A stretch of 6,556 bases of DNA, from NCBI GenBank assembly GCA_913031655.1, contig CAJWFY010000082.1, forward strand, positions 1 through 6,556, written 5' to 3'. Source of the DNA: an uncultured Flavobacteriaceae bacterium. Lineage in GTDB: Bacteria > Bacteroidota > Bacteroidia > Flavobacteriales > Flavobacteriaceae. Below are positions 4,171 to 6,556 of this stretch, one piece after another; the first letter of the stretch is position 1, and every line of letters begins with the position of its first letter. Both the position numbers and the translations under genes were made by a program. Below the pieces are notes generated by a model, which was not told where the DNA came from, did no database searches, and saw only the letters and a program-made list of their open reading frames with translations.

Positions 4171-6556
4171 TTAAAATTTAAGTGTTACGTTTAATCCAAC
4201 GCTTCTCATTGTAGGTAAGTTATTAGTTGCTATACCCATACCACCAATATTTGTACCCAACATTGCTTCTGGATCAATATCATCAGCTTTTTTTAATAAG
4301 AAAAATAAATTTCTTCCTATTAATGAGATATTCATACTATCAACACCTAAAGATTCTGCTATTGATAAATTAGTTCCAATAGACATTTCTCTCAATCTTA
4401 CATTTGTTTGACTCATAGTATAGTTTTCAGCAATCGCAGAATGTTGTTGCCAGTAATTTTGAGCAGTTATATTAGATGTATTTACAGCTCCAGTTGCTGT
4501 TACAGCATCTAAAACAACACCACCTTCACGATATTCTAATGTTCTTATACCAACTCCATTACTATCGATAAGCCTAGCATCTGAATTATATACAACACCA
4601 CCAAATCTACCGTCAATTAGGAAGTTCACATTAACATTTCCAAATGTGAAGCTGTTACTCCAACCTCCAAGCCAGTCAGGCTGAGCGTTTCCTAAGTAGT
4701 TGTCAGGTGCTGATGCGACCTGTCTTCCAGCATCATTAACAATATGTTTTCCATTTGCATCTTTTGACCATACAGTCCCGTATAAATCTCCTAATCCACC
4801 TCCAACTTTAGCTTGAACACTAAGGTGACCGCTATTTGTTGAAGTATAAACTAACGTACTTAGATCATCAATTAATGAGATTAACTTGTTTTCATTTTTA
4901 GAAGCAAAAACACTTGTAGTCCATTTAAAAGAATCTGTATCAAATACAGTACCTCCTAAATTTAATTCTACACCTTTATTTGTTACTTCTCCTACATTTT
5001 CTAAAAAGAAAGAATATCCAGTAGCAGCAGGAACAGGCACTCTAAATATTAAGTCTGTAGTCTTAATATCATATAAAGATAAATCAAAATTTAATTTGTT
5101 ATTAAACATTGAAAGTTCTAAACCAAATTCAGTTGATGAAATATTCTCTGGTTTAAGATTAGGGTTTAGTCTTGTGCTTGGTGCACCTAAAGTTGTTAAA
5201 CCTAAATATCCTTGACCTGGAACACTGAATGTTTGAACTAATTGGTATGGACTTGTGTCATTACCAACGTTCGCAACAGATCCTCTTATTTTAAATAAAT
5301 CAAAAACTTTTTTATCTGGATCAATAAAATCTTGTAATAATAATGATGCATTAACAGACGAATATAAATAAGATCTGTTATCAGATGCTAAAGTAGATGA
5401 CCAGTCGTTTCTTGCAGAAACATCTAAGTAAAGCCAGTTATCATATGCAAAATTAGCCGATCCATATAAAGAATTAACTTTTTTGATTTGCTGTGGACTA
5501 TCCGTAAAATTATTAACATTAGTGTTTGAGAAAAATGGCTTGCTTGGAATCTTAAAAGATTCTCCAAACATTGAATTCCCTTGATATGTTCTCTTAGACA
5601 TATTACCACCAACATTTAATACCATATTGATATCACTCGTTAAATCTTGTTTAGCAGTTAATAAAAATTCAGAATTTAATTCTCCACTTTTAGAATTACT
5701 TCTTCCTAATCTTCCTGAAGCATAAAAATGGTGACCAGCTTGTCTTACATAGTACGAACTTGCACTTGTAATATCGGCACCAACTCTAATAAAACCAGAA
5801 AGCCAGTCAGTAAATTTGTAGTTTATTTTACTAAAACCAAAAATTCTTTCTCTAGTATCTTCATCTTTATCATGAAGCATCATCCAGTAAGGATTAGCAC
5901 CCATCTTTCCTTTTCCAACAACAGAAATAGACATATATTCAGCTGCATTTGATGGATTGTCCATTTGATAATTCATAAGATCAGCAGTAGCCACTGTTCT
6001 AGGCATCTGATGAATTACACCCATAATACCTTCAGCACCTGACCTTCCTCTACCTTCAATATTTTGAGAAAAGAATGTAACCTTAGTATCAATACTTAGC
6101 TTATCTGATAATGTTGAACTCCCTCTAAGATTGAAGTTATGGCTTTTTAAACTAGAGCCAGGTAAAACACCTTCAGTCTTATTATTAGTATAAGAAAATC
6201 TGTAATCAGTAGTTGCAGTACTTGCATCTATAGCAATAGAATTTATTGTTTTAACACCTGTTTCGAAAAAATTCTTAACGTTATCAGGTCTTGCAGTGTA
6301 AGCTTTTTGAGTTCCATCATAATATAATTGCGCATCTCCATTAGCTACTGGTCCCCAAGAACTACTTACCATATCAGCTAAACTTGTAGCTGCATTTCCT
6401 GCACTACCTTGTCCATATGTATTTTGAAGTTCTGGTAAAAACATTAAAGCATCCATAGTTGTGTTAGAATTTAATGTAACTCCAAATTTAGAGCCAGAAG
6501 CTCCTTTTTTAGTTGTAACTAAAATAACTCCATTACCTGCTCTAGATCCATATAAC
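4171..6556 (-). CDS. SusC/RagA-family TonB-linked outer-membrane transporter, 5' end outside the window
   Basis: This is the beta-barrel of the SusCD importer. It opens under TonB-ExbBD force to let substrate held by SusD into the periplasm. The reading frame is open to the right edge, so the Met at 6456 is internal and not the start. The 33 residues before it contain LYGSRAGNGVILVTTKKG, the hallmark end of the SusC plug domain. About 794 residues are visible: the end of the plug (~1-30), then barrel with many alternating aromatic and polar strands, ending VGLNVTLKF with the terminal Phe expected of an outer-membrane protein. Full-length members have roughly 1000 residues, so about 200 are missing: signal peptide, carboxypeptidase-regulatory-like domain and most of the plug. 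It is the first gene of a two-gene operon; the promoter and any regulator lie to the right of the window. No frameshift is seen. Confidence 0.95.
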   Translation of the reverse strand, partial: LYGSRAGNGVILVTTKKGASGSKFGVTLNSNTTMDALMFLPELQNTYGQGSAGNAATSLADMVSSSWGPVANGDAQLYYDGTQKAYTARPDNVKNFFETGVKTINSIAIDASTATTDYRFSYTNNKTEGVLPGSSLKSHNFNLRGSSTLSDKLSIDTKVTFFSQNIEGRGRSGAEGIMGVIHQMPRTVATADLMNYQMDNPSNAAEYMSISVVGKGKMGANPYWMMLHDKDEDTRERIFGFSKINYKFTDWLSGFIRVGADITSASSYYVRQAGHHFYASGRLGRSNSKSGELNSEFLLTAKQDLTSDINMVLNVGGNMSKRTYQGNSMFGESFKIPSKPFFSNTNVNNFTDSPQQIKKVNSLYGSANFAYDNWLYLDVSARNDWSSTLASDNRSYLYSSVNASLLLQDFIDPDKKVFDLFKIRGSVANVGNDTSPYQLVQTFSVPGQGYLGLTTLGAPSTRLNPNLKPENISSTEFGLELSMFNNKLNFDLSLYDIKTTDLIFRVPVPAATGYSFFLENVGEVTNKGVELNLGGTVFDTDSFKWTTSVFASKNENKLISLIDDLSTLVYTSTNSGHLSVQAKVGGGLGDLYGTVWSKDANGKHIVNDAGRQVASAPDNYLGNAQPDWLGGWSNSFTFGNVNVNFLIDGRFGGVVYNSDARLIDSNGVGIRTLEYREGGVVLDAVTATGAVNTSNITAQNYWQQHSAIAENYTMSQTNVRLREMSIGTNLSIAESLGVDSMNISLIGRNLFFLLKKADDIDPEAMLGTNIGGMGIATNNLPTMRSVGLNVTLKF

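Noticed and set aside
2606..5952. Several plus-strand open frames of 74-109 codons (2606-2845, 3222-3467, 4886-5215, 5728-5952) and a minus-strand one at 5424-5615
   Set aside because: They lie wholly inside the well-supported SusC and SusD coding regions in other frames, show no family motifs, and are the expected shadows of long genes.
6454..6456. ATG at 6456 as the start of the SusC gene
   Set aside because: The frame stays open to the right edge and the upstream 33 residues carry the conserved plug motif GSRAGNGVILVTTKKG, so this Met is internal.

Overview
The window looks like chromosomal DNA from an AT-rich member of the Bacteroidota, most likely class Flavobacteriia. The evidence is an adjacent SusC/SusD-type outer-membrane pair, lipoprotein signal peptides ending in Cys, starts without a Shine-Dalgarno sequence in A/T-rich leaders, and a scrap of a type IX secretion (T9SS) type B sorting domain at the left edge. 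No species can be named from the sequence alone.

Layout from left to right. Positions 1-94 (minus strand) hold a broken fragment of a T9SS type B C-terminal domain, with a stop codon where the family has a conserved Trp. Positions 204-1709 (plus) encode a complete family 20 glycoside hydrolase, a beta-N-acetylhexosaminidase made as a lipoprotein. Positions 1710-2337 are a 630-bp AT-rich spacer holding two very small minus-strand ORFs (a lipoprotein-like stub and a one-helix membrane peptide), a cluster of AAAGTAT heptamers and a long imperfect dyad. Positions 2338-2373 form a strong intrinsic terminator on the minus strand. Positions 2458-4143 (minus) encode a SusD/RagB-family surface lipoprotein. 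Positions 4171-6556 (minus) encode the C-terminal ~794 residues of its SusC/RagA TonB-dependent transporter partner, whose 5' end lies outside the window. The two Sus genes are 27 bp apart, and almost all of that gap is a (TAA)8 microsatellite.

How the genes work together: SusC (a gated barrel) and SusD (a surface lid that binds substrate) form one nutrient-import complex for oligosaccharides or other large nutrients, and they are transcribed together. The terminator after susD shows that the operon ends there without associated enzymes on this side. The GH20 enzyme faces the susCD operon and is transcribed separately. It could process imported amino-sugar oligosaccharides, but the convergent arrangement does not prove a shared pathway. 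I see nothing that amounts to a clearly new system. The items most worth a second look are the repeat that fills the susD ribosome-docking region, the two tiny ORFs, the AAAGTAT cluster and the decayed sorting-domain fragment.
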